A stretch of 64,000 nucleotides of DNA from Vibrio breoganii (GCF_001677275.1 NZ_CP016177.1:1426001-1490000), one strand, 5' to 3'. Positions 35,418 through 44,534 are shown, counted from the first letter of the stretch. Notes: generated by a model from the letters alone, not told the origin. Program-made: numbers and translations.

Positions 35418-36503
35418 ATGAAAAAAGTAATCTTTAATGTATACGCTGCGGCACTCGCTTCTATTGCCATATTTTGTGCCATTTTAATGACTGAACCTGG
35501 CCAATCTCTGGCAGTGCCAAGAGACTGGGTTCTGGGTTATTACAAGAACCTTTCCGTATTTATCACGCTACAACTTATAGCCTTAGCAGGCTTATGGATT
35601 CTTAGCGAGAAGTGGAAAATGTGGAACCGAAAGCTGATGTCTTTAGCAACTATTGGTGTGTTCCTCACTTTCTGGGCTGAGTCTCACGCAATGCCAACGG
35701 CATTCCCTACTGAACAATTTAACGCTGAGTATTTCACTGTTGAAGAGGCGGATGAAAAGATCCCTGCCGAAGATCAGCGTGTCTACGTGGTAGAGCAAGG
35801 TGATGAAGTGCGTATTTTCCCTCGCTACCACATCCAGTTGCCACACGTTGCAGGTTGGAAGAATGAAGACACCGATTACGCTATTACGTTTTGCGGCCTG
35901 TCCAATCTGGCTATGGTTGTGGAAACAGACTACGGGTTGGGCGAAGCTGACTTACAAGTATTAGGTCAAGCTCACAATAACCTGATATTTAAAGATGTGA
36001 ATAACGGTACGGCTATCCAGCAAGCAACCATGCAGTCTGAATTTACCGACCACAATACCAAAGTTATTCCTAACACTATGATGGATTGGGAAGAAGCAAA
36101 AGCGTTATATCCTGAAGCACAAGTCTATCTCTATGGTGCTGACCGTATGATTGATGGTCTGTTATATGACCTATTCGAGCAACCACTTATCGATCAGCGT
36201 GATTTGGGCAATGAAAAATTTATCTTCCCGACATTGTCGCTCACTGATCAGCGCATGAATCCTAAGACAGAGATCTTTGGTTACGATAACGGTGAAGGAC
36301 AGCAGATAGCGATAGACCCTAACTTTGCTCGCGACAACGATGGTTACCAGTTTGAGTTTGGCAACGAGACACTAAGAATTGAAACTGATGGCAGTATCGT
36401 TCGTCTGGTAAACGCGGAAACCATGCAGCAAGTACCTACTCATAACGGCTTCCACTTTGGTATTTGGGCTGAGTACTTCCCTGAGTCTGAGGTTCTTCAG
36501 TAA
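35418..36503 (+). CDS. DUF3179 domain membrane protein
   Basis: 361 residues. Two or three hydrophobic segments near the N-terminus (about 5-27, 43-62, 73-90) precede a large domain with DYAITFCGLSNLAMVV and an NTMMDWEEAKALYPEAQVYL segment, matching DUF3179 as I know it. The cysteine in FCGLSN corresponds to the family's conserved CxLCN-like motif. Function unknown. It is probably controlled by the divergent MarR regulator. Binding site AAAGAGA. Confidence 0.8.
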   Translation: MKKVIFNVYAAALASIAIFCAILMTEPGQSLAVPRDWVLGYYKNLSVFITLQLIALAGLWILSEKWKMWNRKLMSLATIGVFLTFWAESHAMPTAFPTEQFNAEYFTVEEADEKIPAEDQRVYVVEQGDEVRIFPRYHIQLPHVAGWKNEDTDYAITFCGLSNLAMVVETDYGLGEADLQVLGQAHNNLIFKDVNNGTAIQQATMQSEFTDHNTKVIPNTMMDWEEAKALYPEAQVYLYGADRMIDGLLYDLFEQPLIDQRDLGNEKFIFPTLSLTDQRMNPKTEIFGYDNGEGQQIAIDPNFARDNDGYQFEFGNETLRIETDGSIVRLVNAETMQQVPTHNGFHFGIWAEYFPESEVLQ

Positions 36504-36518
36504 TTAATGAATACTAGG

Positions 36519-36545
36519 AATAGTCCATATTCTTTATGGGCTATT
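36519..36545 (+). terminator. Hairpin after the DUF3179 gene
   Basis: The arms AATAGTCCA / TGGGCTATT contain one G-T pair and lie 16 bp after the stop. No T-run follows, so termination is uncertain. Confidence 0.45.
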
Positions 36546-36797
36546 GTGAGCACAACGAAAATGTGACACCTTTTAGAGAGACTAATTAACTCTCTGATTT
36601 ATATAAGTAGATATAGCACTAACCCACTACGAAAGGGGCTTTATGTTCTGCTGTATTAATAGATGGATTTATTTCGAAGCGGCTCAAGGGCTCTAAATTA
36701 GACAAGCTTTATTTTAAAGCATTAATAAACCCCATAACTACCCTGACAAGATGCTCTTGTCAGTGAGTATTATTGATAAAACGTTTCTGGAGAAATC

Positions 36798-37373
36798 ATG
36801 TTCAAACACTATTCCATCGTTGCTTTAGCTTTCTTATTATCGGCGTGTACCACCGCTCCACAAAAGGGTGATACCGTACTTGAAACGCGAATCTTAGAGT
36901 CCAATACCATCACAACCACAGCCGCTGTCATTGATATCGATTATGACGAGCGCTCAGTCACCATTGAGAATCAAAACCGTATTGTCGTGCTATACGTAAC
37001 ACCTGAAGTTACTCGCTTTGACGATATTAAGGTTGGGGATTTTGTGACCACTGAATATACAGAAACTGTCGCAGTGCATGTACAGACTCAAGATGGTGAG
37101 ACGCGTATTCAAACCTCTGGTGACTTAGACAAGGCGAAAGAGAGTGTTGATGCAATGGAACAAGTTCAAGTGGTATCGGATATCTTAGCTATTGATACTA
37201 CCTTGGGTAACGTCACCTTAAAACAGCCGCACGGTGGTGAACTGACTCTACCGGTTGAATACCCAGAAAATCTAAACAATGTCTCTGTTGGCGACCAGGT
37301 AGTGATGACCTACACCAAAGCCGTGGTTATCTCCATTGACAATCAATCTGAAGAGATGCCCGTTACTCGATAA
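36798..37373 (+). CDS. Lipoprotein of unknown function
   Basis: 191 residues. The lipobox LLSAC places the lipidated Cys at about residue 17 (MFKHYSIVALAFLLSAC). The mature part contains two similar beta-rich halves (IDYDERSVTIENQNRIVVLYV with VGDFVTTEYTE, and IDTTLGNVTLKQPHGGELTLPV with VGDQVVMTYTK), so it looks like a tandem duplication of one small domain. No family recognised. Binding site CTGGAG. Confidence 0.82.
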   Translation: MFKHYSIVALAFLLSACTTAPQKGDTVLETRILESNTITTTAAVIDIDYDERSVTIENQNRIVVLYVTPEVTRFDDIKVGDFVTTEYTETVAVHVQTQDGETRIQTSGDLDKAKESVDAMEQVQVVSDILAIDTTLGNVTLKQPHGGELTLPVEYPENLNNVSVGDQVVMTYTKAVVISIDNQSEEMPVTR

Positions 37374-37404
37374 TAAAGGGCCGTAATTCCGCCTTTTATT
37401 ACCT

Positions 37405-37434
37405 AAAGCCTAACTTAACCGTTAGGCTTTTTTG
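37405..37434 (+). terminator. Terminator after the lipoprotein gene
   Basis: A perfect 10-bp stem, AAAGCCTAAC / GTTAGGCTTT, with a 6-base loop is followed by TTT. Confidence 0.9.
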
Positions 37435-37511
37435 TTTCCGTCATCCTTATATGGCTAACGATGTACTGCTAAAATGGAACAGCAAACATCAACACACCCT
37501 AGGATGCGTAA

Positions 37512-38114
37512 ATGAAGTTAACCCGATGCTGTTCTTTTCTTGGCCTATTGCTCGTCAGTAACGTCTATGCTGGTCAGCAAGTTGTTCAATTGGAGGATGG
37601 TCGCCAAGCTGTACTCAACGACGATTTTACTTGGAAATACCTAGACGTCTCCGCTAATGAGAAAGTAACAAAGCCCGCCTCTGTAGTCTCAAGCGACCTC
37701 CCTACTGCAGCGCCAACGGCCACATCCGTTGCAGCCTCTACTTCTTTGATCGCAGGTGCTAGCATAGTTGTGCTTGATGGCGACAATACCCAAGTTGCAG
37801 TAGAGCACTCAGGCGTAGCGATTAACCTTGTCGGCACGCAATGGAATGACGGCTATTTAGTCATTGACACTGAGATCACCAACAATGGTCTGCAGCCGGT
37901 GATAAAGGCTGACCTCAAGATTGATGTTTACGACCTGCAAGGCAACTTACTTGCGAGCGAAGAACACGCGGTGTTTCGTTCTATCAAACGCATGGCAGAT
38001 ACCTATCTGCGCCCTCAACAGACCAAGCAAGGCTCGACGATAAAGATAGAGGCACCACAACAAAAACAATATCAAATTCTATCTAAAATCAGTGAGTTAG
38101 ATCATCGAGGATAA
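37512..38114 (+). CDS. Exported protein, DUF3157-like
   Basis: 200 residues with a signal peptide ending VYAG. The N-terminal QVVQLEDGRQAVLNDDFTWKYL is the signature of a vibrio family I know as DUF3157. The C-terminal half (about 85-195) is a beta-rich domain. Function unknown; likely periplasmic. Monocistronic with binding site AGGATG. Confidence 0.72.
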   Translation: MKLTRCCSFLGLLLVSNVYAGQQVVQLEDGRQAVLNDDFTWKYLDVSANEKVTKPASVVSSDLPTAAPTATSVAASTSLIAGASIVVLDGDNTQVAVEHSGVAINLVGTQWNDGYLVIDTEITNNGLQPVIKADLKIDVYDLQGNLLASEEHAVFRSIKRMADTYLRPQQTKQGSTIKIEAPQQKQYQILSKISELDHRG

Positions 38115-38221
38115 TCTGCTTTTTCGTTCAAGCTATGTCTTTGCACTACTTTACATTAGCTTACACTGATATTCATTCAGGGGCCTATGTTTAAGATGTA
38201 CAAACAAACGAGGACAGAGCC

Positions 38222-38572
38222 ATGAAAAGCAAATTAACACTATCAATCCTAGCGCTTCTTGGTCTTTCAATTGCACTGGGTGTTAATGCGGCAGGTCAAG
38301 CACGCGGGATGAAAAGCGATAGTCCAATGCCTAACTTTACTGCAATGGATACCAACAGTGATAACAAAGTGAGCGCCGATGAATTCAACGCCTTTAGAGC
38401 ACAGCGGATGGAGCAGCGTAAGAGCGAAGGACGACAAATGAAAAACGTCTCTAAAGCAGCGACCTTTGATACCCTAGATACAAACGGTGACGGTTATATA
38501 AACCAAACCGAGTGTCAAAACCAGCCTAAAAACGGCGGTTACAGTAAAGGTGGTCGAGGAAAAAACTCATAA
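38222..38572 (+). CDS. Exported EF-hand protein
   Basis: 116 residues with a signal peptide ending GVNA. Two EF-hand calcium loops are visible: DTNSDNKVSADEF and DTNGDGYINQTEC. The rest is basic and rich in Lys, Arg and Gly. It is probably a periplasmic calcium-binding protein; the target is unknown. A strong terminator and then a heptamer array follow. Confidence 0.85.
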   Translation: MKSKLTLSILALLGLSIALGVNAAGQARGMKSDSPMPNFTAMDTNSDNKVSADEFNAFRAQRMEQRKSEGRQMKNVSKAATFDTLDTNGDGYINQTECQNQPKNGGYSKGGRGKNS

Positions 38573-38586
38573 AAGAACGCTATAAA

Positions 38587-38625
38587 AAAGTGAGTGCCGA
38601 ATAACTCGTGCACTCACTTTATTTT
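38587..38625. terminator. Terminator after the EF-hand gene
   Basis: A perfect 11-bp stem, AAAGTGAGTGC / GCACTCACTTT, has a 12-base loop, and TATTTT follows. The A-run before it could make it bidirectional. Confidence 0.88.
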
Positions 38626-38709
38626 AGCTGAAAGCTACCAGCTACCAGCTACCAGCTACCAGCTAAAGGCTAGAAGCTAGAAGCTAGAAGCTAGAAGCTA
38701 GAAGCTATC
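38626..38709. repeat. Array of twelve heptamers abutting dmsC
   Basis: Twelve 7-bp units in perfect register: AGCTGAA, four AGCTACC, AGCTAAA, GGCTAGA, four AGCTAGA and AGCTATC. The array fills the space between the EF-hand gene terminator and the dmsC stop codon, ending 2 bp from that stop. Confidence 0.95.
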
Positions 38710-38711
38710 AA

Positions 38712-39557
38712 TTATAAACCTGTAGTCATATGTAGACTATAAAACAGCCCGCGACCGATGAGCTCAGAAACCCAAATAAGTACCAGCGCAACGCCAAGAT
38801 TAATTGGGTTTACTGACGCTTTGTTAATTAATGGCATAATCCAAATCAGCAAACCAAACACTAGTAGTGCCACTTGCAGCAGCAAGTAAAATCCTAAGCC
38901 GTCTACCAATTCTGAAGCCTTAACTACCGATGACTGAATATCACCAATTAGCGTCATCTTACCGACTGTCGCCAGCAAGCTGATACCAATAGCGATAACC
39001 GCAAGGATTGCAATGTTACGATCGACTGTGAACTTACTATCGTTTGCCAACACAATCACCCATTGTGAGAACAGTAAGCCCGTAACCACCATTGTCATCA
39101 CAAAGCTCATTGGCGTATAGATGTTGTTCCAAGTCGGTACCGTATCAATCATGTAAACACAGATCATCGAGTACATGAAGATAACACCCAAAGCCATAGC
39201 CACCAGCATCAGCAGTTTCTGCACACCAGCACCGCCCTTCTTCAGCACAGACAGTAGCCATTGCAGACCACCTACAGCAAAGAAAGCTGCGCCAAAAAAG
39301 ACTTCATTGGATAGCCAAGCTGAGCCCAGCATATTAAATGCATTGAATGCTCTTAGCGGCGAACCAAGGTGAGTGGTAGAGAACAGAAAACCAATACCCA
39401 TGATTGCCCAAAGGAAAAACATCGGCACTTTATAGCTGTTTATCTTGTCCTCGTCATAACCTTTAGCAAGAGCTCGTGCACTTACCAGCAGATATCCTCC
39501 CACAGCAGTTTGTGCAAGAACGGTAAAAAAGATCAAAGACCATTCGTGAAAGATCAT
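38712..39557 (-). CDS. dmsC: DMSO reductase membrane anchor subunit DmsC
   Basis: 281 residues with eight hydrophobic segments; DmsC/NrfD-type anchors are about 285 long. It begins IFHEWSLIFFTVLAQTAVGGYL, typical of DmsC. It oxidises menaquinol and passes electrons to DmsB. It starts one base after the dmsB stop, with its binding site (AAGGAGGTG) inside dmsB. It is the last gene of dmsABC. Confidence 0.94.
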   Translation of the reverse strand: MIFHEWSLIFFTVLAQTAVGGYLLVSARALAKGYDEDKINSYKVPMFFLWAIMGIGFLFSTTHLGSPLRAFNAFNMLGSAWLSNEVFFGAAFFAVGGLQWLLSVLKKGGAGVQKLLMLVAMALGVIFMYSMICVYMIDTVPTWNNIYTPMSFVMTMVVTGLLFSQWVIVLANDSKFTVDRNIAILAVIAIGISLLATVGKMTLIGDIQSSVVKASELVDGLGFYLLLQVALLVFGLLIWIMPLINKASVNPINLGVALVLIWVSELIGRGLFYSLHMTTGL

Positions 39558-39558
39558 C

Positions 39559-40179
39559 TTACACCTCCTTAGGGTTAGCTAGGAAACCGCTAGTATCACC
39601 GGTCGCTTTCGCATTCTTGTTAAGCTTGATAACGATATTTGGCAGCGTTTGAGTAGACGATGGCAGTGGAGCAACATCCGCAGTAGCGCCGTATTTTTCA
39701 CGAAGGGTATTAATCTCACCAAACTCTAGTGCGCGAAGCGGACAAGACTCAACACACATAGGTTGCATGCCCTGACCCACACGTTCGTAACAGCCGTCGC
39801 ACTTAGTCATGTGGCCTTTCTTCGCATTGTATTGCGGAGCGCCGTATGGACACGCATTAGCGCAGTGTTGACAGCCAATACAGATGTCTTCGTTCACCAC
39901 CACTAAGCCATCTTCATCACGCTTGTGCATCGCACCCGATGGGCACACCTTAACGCACGCTGGATTGGTACAGTGGTTACAAGCGATAGAAAGATAGTAA
40001 GAGAACACATCTTTCTGCACCCAGGTATCGCCATCTTGAACAAAACCACCCCCCGCATATTCATAAATGCGACGATAGTTGCTCTTAACATCTAGGTCTC
40101 GATAATCTTTACAAGCAAGCTGGCAAGTTTTACAACCTGTGCATTTACTTGAGTCTATGTAAAAGCCGTATTGTTTCAT
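39559..40179 (-). CDS. dmsB: DMSO reductase iron-sulfur subunit DmsB
   Basis: 206 residues. Four cysteine clusters for [4Fe-4S] centres are visible: CTGCKTCQLAC, CNHCTNPACVKVCP, CIGCQHCANACP and CDGCYERVGQGMQPMCVESCP. It relays electrons from DmsC to DmsA. It lies 11 bp after dmsA. Confidence 0.96.
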   Translation of the reverse strand: MKQYGFYIDSSKCTGCKTCQLACKDYRDLDVKSNYRRIYEYAGGGFVQDGDTWVQKDVFSYYLSIACNHCTNPACVKVCPSGAMHKRDEDGLVVVNEDICIGCQHCANACPYGAPQYNAKKGHMTKCDGCYERVGQGMQPMCVESCPLRALEFGEINTLREKYGATADVAPLPSSTQTLPNIVIKLNKNAKATGDTSGFLANPKEV

Positions 40180-40190
40180 TACTTCCTACC

Positions 40191-42635
40191 TTATGCTTTG
40201 CTCAATGCTTTGATTTGAACGAGATTCGTGTGTTGCGGATTACCCTTCGCCAATGGACTTGGTCTTTGGGTGGTAAGCACATTGATAGAGCCCGCGTGGT
40301 CAATTTTCTGACCATCAGGGGCATACCAAGCGCCCTCACCTAACGCAACAACGCGAGGTAGGATACGTGGCGTCACCTTAGCCGCAATATGCACTTCACC
40401 ACGGTCGTTGAAGATACTGACCATATCGCCGTTCTTGATTCCACGCTCTTCGGCATCAATTGGGTTAATCCAAACCTCTTGAGGAGCCGCGGCTTTTAGT
40501 AAAGCAACATTGCCATACGTTGAGTGCGTTCTCGCCTTGTAGTGGAACCCTGTCAACTGTAATGGATAGGTATCAATTTTCGGGTCATTGTGACCTTCAA
40601 ACGAATCAACATAGATAGGAAGTGGGTGGATCACATCCCCTTCTTTTAGCTCCCAAGTGGCTGCAATCTCGGCAAGTGCTTCAGAGTAGATCTCAATTTT
40701 TCCACTTGGTGTGTTAAGCGGGTTTGCTTGGGGATCCTTACGGAAGTCTTCATAAGCGATGTAGTCACGATTGTACTGACGCTTATAGATACCCAGCTCT
40801 TTCATCTCTTCAAAGGTCGGTAGAGATGGGTCTTGCTTACGAGTCTCAGCATACAAGTGCTCAACCCACTCTTCTTGGGTTCTACCTTCAGTAAACTCTT
40901 GCTCTACGCCCATGCGTTTTGCAAGCTGCGAACACATTTCATAGATACTCTTGGCTTCAAACTGTGGTTCAATCGCTTTTTGCGCGTAGATAAAGTACGG
41001 CGCATTCGCCGCTTTACCGTCCATTGCCCAGTCATCTTGCTCTGAAGTAGTTAGGTCAGGAAGAATGATATCTGCGTATTTTGCCGATGACGTCATATGG
41101 TTATCAACCACCACAATCATCTCACACGCCTTATCATCTTGTAGGATGTCGTGTGTACGGTTGATATCAGAGTGCTGGTTGATCAAGCAGTTACCTGCGT
41201 AGTTCCAGATCATCTTGATTGGATTTTGCAGGCGCTCTACACCGCGTACGCCGTCGGTTTTATCCGTCATTTCTTCATGACGGTAGATAGCGTCCGTCCA
41301 TAGGAACATAGAGATAGAAGCTTTAACCGGGTTTGGTACCGTAGGGAAACGCACAAACGGAATGTTAATGTCACTCTCACGAGCACCCGTTGAACCGCCC
41401 GCGACACCCACAGAACCTGTTAGCAAAGAAAGCATTGCGATAGCACGGCAAGCTAGCTCACCATTTGCTGTACGCTGTAATCCCCAGCCTTGGTGAATTG
41501 CACATGGCTTGTTAGTGCCCATTTCACGGGCAAGCTTAACAATGGTGTCAACCGGAATACCTGTGATCTTAGAGGCCCACTCAGGAGTTTTCTCGATACC
41601 GTCTGCGTCTTTACCTAGGATGTAAGACTTATAGTCACTGTTCTTAGGCGCAGAAGCCGGCAGTGTTTTCTCGTCGTAGCCCACACAGTATTTGTCCAAG
41701 AAGTCTTGGTCTACTAAGTCTTCTGTGATCATCACATAAGCCACACCCGCAACCAGCGCAGCATCCGTGGATGGACGAATTGGAATCCATTGGTCTTCAC
41801 GGCCACCGGCTGTGTCGGTGTACCTTGGATCAATGATGATAGTTTTCGCGTTAGATTTGTTTTTACTCTCTACGTAGTGATGGATAAGACCACCACCAGA
41901 CATGCGAGTTTCTGCTGGGTTGTTACCAAACTGGACATTTAGCTTAGTGTTCGCCAGATCAGAGAAAGAGTTGTTGTTTGCCCAACCGCCGTAGGTGTAG
42001 CTCAGTCCCTTGGCAATCTGCGCGGTAGAATAATCGCCGTAGTGGTTTAAATACCCCCCCGAAAGGTTCATCAGGCGTGCAATAAGCGTTTGTGCTGGCG
42101 GCCATGACTTAGTCACTGTGCCACCTAAGGTGCCAGTACCATAGTTTAGATAGATAGAGTCGTTGCCGTAATCTTTGATAAGACGCTGCATTGTACCTGC
42201 AACCTCATCGTACGCCTCTTCCCACGTGATACGCTTAAATTTGCCCTCACCACGTTTGCCTACGCGCTTCATTGGGTATTTCAAACGGTCAGGGTTGTAG
42301 ACGCGGCGACGCATTGAGCGGCCACGCAAACAGGCGCGAACCTGCGTACTTTCACCGTACACATCACTGCCAGTGTTATCCGTTTCTACATATTTGATTT
42401 CACCATCTTGTACATGCATACGCAGAGGGCATCGAGAGCCACAGTTTACCGTACATGCACTCCATACCACCTTCTCATCAGAACTTTGTTGGACGGCTGC
42501 TGATACTGGGCTGGATTTAAATGGAAGGCTGATACCACTGGCCAGCGCTGCAACACCCCCTACTGCTGAAGACGCTTTTATGAAGCCTCTTCGAGTAAGG
42601 TTCATCACGCCTGACTCTTGATTATTTTTTGTCAT
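40191..42635 (-). CDS. dmsA: DMSO reductase catalytic subunit DmsA
   Basis: 814 residues, the length of E. coli DmsA. A twin-arginine signal (LTRRGFIKASS) directs folded export to the periplasm. The FS0 iron-sulfur site is CTVNCGSRCPLRMHV with a later RACLRG. The probable molybdenum-ligand serine is in YGDYSTAQIAKGLSYTYG. It binds a bis-MGD cofactor and reduces DMSO and N-oxides in anaerobic respiration. Two in-frame starts exist (42635, and ten codons later); the first is used here. A perfect FNR site lies about 80 bp upstream. Confidence 0.95.
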   Translation of the reverse strand: MTKNNQESGVMNLTRRGFIKASSAVGGVAALASGISLPFKSSPVSAAVQQSSDEKVVWSACTVNCGSRCPLRMHVQDGEIKYVETDNTGSDVYGESTQVRACLRGRSMRRRVYNPDRLKYPMKRVGKRGEGKFKRITWEEAYDEVAGTMQRLIKDYGNDSIYLNYGTGTLGGTVTKSWPPAQTLIARLMNLSGGYLNHYGDYSTAQIAKGLSYTYGGWANNNSFSDLANTKLNVQFGNNPAETRMSGGGLIHHYVESKNKSNAKTIIIDPRYTDTAGGREDQWIPIRPSTDAALVAGVAYVMITEDLVDQDFLDKYCVGYDEKTLPASAPKNSDYKSYILGKDADGIEKTPEWASKITGIPVDTIVKLAREMGTNKPCAIHQGWGLQRTANGELACRAIAMLSLLTGSVGVAGGSTGARESDINIPFVRFPTVPNPVKASISMFLWTDAIYRHEEMTDKTDGVRGVERLQNPIKMIWNYAGNCLINQHSDINRTHDILQDDKACEMIVVVDNHMTSSAKYADIILPDLTTSEQDDWAMDGKAANAPYFIYAQKAIEPQFEAKSIYEMCSQLAKRMGVEQEFTEGRTQEEWVEHLYAETRKQDPSLPTFEEMKELGIYKRQYNRDYIAYEDFRKDPQANPLNTPSGKIEIYSEALAEIAATWELKEGDVIHPLPIYVDSFEGHNDPKIDTYPLQLTGFHYKARTHSTYGNVALLKAAAPQEVWINPIDAEERGIKNGDMVSIFNDRGEVHIAAKVTPRILPRVVALGEGAWYAPDGQKIDHAGSINVLTTQRPSPLAKGNPQHTNLVQIKALSKA

Positions 42636-42713
42636 TCTTAGGTGCCTTTGTTCTAGTAATTACTACTATTTTATAGTTAGTGAGATAATTGACACCTATA
42701 GAAAACCCCGAGA

Positions 42714-42727
42714 TTGATTGATATCAA
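42714..42727. promoter_or_regulatory. FNR binding site between dmsA and the torD-like gene
   Basis: TTGAT-TGAT-ATCAA is a perfect match to the FNR consensus TTGATNNNNATCAA. It lies between divergent anaerobic genes, 79 bp from the dmsA start and 60-110 bp from the possible torD-like starts. At the usual -41.5 position it would serve dmsA with a leader of about 44 nt, and it could also serve the divergent pair. Confidence 0.9.
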
Positions 42728-42786
42728 AAACAGCTCAAAAATAGTTTTAACGTGCTAGAACTTAGAGGCAAACAATAGACAGTGAA

Positions 42787-43401
42787 ATGAATTTACATAT
42801 ACTGACGAATCATCACCTATGCGGAATTTCAAGAATGATTCTCAATACAGCTAAGCTCGTCGGTTCCCTCTTTTACGAGCGCTGGACAAAACAAGAATTG
42901 GCCCATGTTTTAGCCGCTCTGGCTGAAGAACACGTCGTTTCCCAACCATGTATTGATGAGCTAGAGACGCAATCTAACGAAGCTCTAGAGCACAGTTTTT
43001 CCCATCTTTTTGAGGGACTAGGCGATATGCCTGCGCCTCCATGGGGTTCTGTTTATCTTGACAAAGACCGAGTCGTATTTGGTGAGTCGACCGTAGAATA
43101 CCGTGCTTTTCTTGCGAGCCATGGGATATCCCTCGACACGGGCTTAAGAGAACCAGAAGACCAATTGGGTTTGACCTTATATGCCTTTTCTCAACTGCTT
43201 GGCGAGGAAAAAGGACAAGCGGCCAAGCACCTACTTGAGTACCACCTGCTTCCTTGGGCACTCCCTTATTTAGACTTGCTTGCTAAGAAAGCTGATAACC
43301 CGTTCTACAGTATCTTAGCCGCAGATATCAAAACTTGGTTAATGCAAGTTTCAAATGAATTACAATTAAACATTGTAGATAGAAAACTGTATCTCGATTA
43401 A
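42787..43401 (+). CDS. TorD/DmsD-type molybdoenzyme chaperone
   Basis: 204 residues, all-helical. KLVGSLFYERWTKQELAHVL and the later EPEDQLGLTLYAFSQLLGEE match the TorD family, including its ExxDHxGL-like element (EPEDQLGL). These chaperones bind the twin-arginine leader of the catalytic subunit and hold it for cofactor loading. The start may be the ATG at 42835, which would align better with TorD N-termini. The NapF-like gene follows after 2 bp. Confidence 0.85.
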   Translation: MNLHILTNHHLCGISRMILNTAKLVGSLFYERWTKQELAHVLAALAEEHVVSQPCIDELETQSNEALEHSFSHLFEGLGDMPAPPWGSVYLDKDRVVFGESTVEYRAFLASHGISLDTGLREPEDQLGLTLYAFSQLLGEEKGQAAKHLLEYHLLPWALPYLDLLAKKADNPFYSILAADIKTWLMQVSNELQLNIVDRKLYLD

Positions 43402-43403
43402 CT

Positions 43404-43913
43404 ATGTCCGACGCTATTGATTCAAATCGCAGAGGCTTCTTAACCCGTTTATCCAAGCCGGTTGCTACTCTAAGTGCGCAAGCAGAACCCACACCAAGAG
43501 TAGCGGCTCGCCCACCACAAGCGGTGGATGAAGCGCTATTTACTCGTTTGTGCGACGGGTGCGGAAAATGCGCGGATGCTTGTCCTAACAGTATCGTGCA
43601 CGTTCGTGAGGGCCTTGCTCGTATCGATATGGACTACAACGAATGTAGCCTGTGCCAAGAATGCACCAAGGTGTGTCCTACTGGCGCGCTCAATGCAAGC
43701 GTTAAAGCTCACATTGACCTTATGCCAAGCTTTTCTCAAGGATGCGATAACTATCTTCAGCTTGCGTGTACTTTATGCCAGTCCAGCTGCACTCTCGCCG
43801 CGATTCAAATAGAAGTAGATGAACTGCCAAGAATTGATACCCAGCGATGCAACGGCTGCGGACAATGCCAGTCTTCGTGCTACGTCAATGCCATCTCTAT
43901 GGTGGCAAGCTAA
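43404..43913 (+). CDS. napF: NapF-like ferredoxin-type protein
   Basis: 169 residues with cysteine clusters CDGCGKCADACP, CSLCQECTKVCP and CNGCGQCQSSC, plus an irregular CTLCQSSC group. It has the N-terminal RRGFLTRL typical of NapF. NapF helps mature molybdoenzymes in the cytoplasm. Here it is cotranscribed with a TorD-type chaperone beside dmsABC and not beside nap genes, so it may serve DMSO reductase (inference). Confidence 0.87.
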   Translation: MSDAIDSNRRGFLTRLSKPVATLSAQAEPTPRVAARPPQAVDEALFTRLCDGCGKCADACPNSIVHVREGLARIDMDYNECSLCQECTKVCPTGALNASVKAHIDLMPSFSQGCDNYLQLACTLCQSSCTLAAIQIEVDELPRIDTQRCNGCGQCQSSCYVNAISMVAS

Positions 43914-43923
43914 ATCTAAAGAA

Positions 43924-43951
43924 AAAAAATGCTCCTAAACAGGAGCATTTT
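43924..43951. terminator. Bidirectional terminator after napF
   Basis: A perfect 12-bp stem, AAAAATGCTCCT / AGGAGCATTTTT, with a 4-base loop lies between convergent genes. Confidence 0.9.
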
Positions 43952-43968
43952 TAGTTCTAAATTGGGTA

Positions 43969-44460
43969 TTACAAAAAGTGGAATGTTGCGTTTAGCGTAA
44001 ACGAATCAATGTTGCCAGCATCACCGACTTCAAAGTTTTGGTATCCCGCGCCCACTGAAATCATATCAATGACGAAGTACTCTACGCCAATGCCGTACAT
44101 TAGATCGTAGCCATCATCGCTATCTGCGCTCGCTTGGCCACTCACATCGTAGCGGTTTGCACCAAGGCGACCGTAAATGTGTACAGGGCCTAGGTCTACA
44201 CTTGGTTTAATGCCCACGTAGAAAGAGTCAGCATCGTACTCTTGCCCATCAAACTTAAATTTACCGTGATTCCAGTAGCCTGCTTCAATACCGATGATCG
44301 GTAAGATACCTGTACCTACATGTAGACCAAATGTAGTGTTGTCATCGCTACCGAAAGAAGCTTGACCTACTGCACCACCCGCGTATAACCATGAATCTGC
44401 AGCTGCCATAGACGAAACACTCATCAGACCAATGGCAAGAGCATGTTTAACGTACTTCAT
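43969..44460 (-). CDS. Small outer membrane beta-barrel protein
   Basis: 163 residues with signal peptide MKYVKHALAIGLMSVSSMAAA. The mature part has alternating hydrophobic strands, glycine-rich turns and a C-terminal Phe-x-Phe-Leu ending (ATFHFL), as in eight-stranded OmpA/OmpW/AcfA-like barrels. Function unknown. Monocistronic. Confidence 0.82.
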   Translation of the reverse strand: MKYVKHALAIGLMSVSSMAAADSWLYAGGAVGQASFGSDDNTTFGLHVGTGILPIIGIEAGYWNHGKFKFDGQEYDADSFYVGIKPSVDLGPVHIYGRLGANRYDVSGQASADSDDGYDLMYGIGVEYFVIDMISVGAGYQNFEVGDAGNIDSFTLNATFHFL

Positions 44461-44534
44461 TCTAACTTCCTGTTTTAGTTGTGGTTTTACTTTGTCACAT
44501 TATGAACCATAAATGACAAAATCACAGCATAGAA

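Noticed and set aside
36643..36696. A 17-codon ORF (MFCCINRWIYFEAAQGL) after GAAAGGGG, a possible leader peptide
   Set aside because: Too short to support by composition, and no attenuator hairpin follows it before the lipoprotein gene.
38626..38709. Heptamer array considered as a CRISPR remnant
   Set aside because: The 7-bp units are contiguous without spacers and no cas genes are present.
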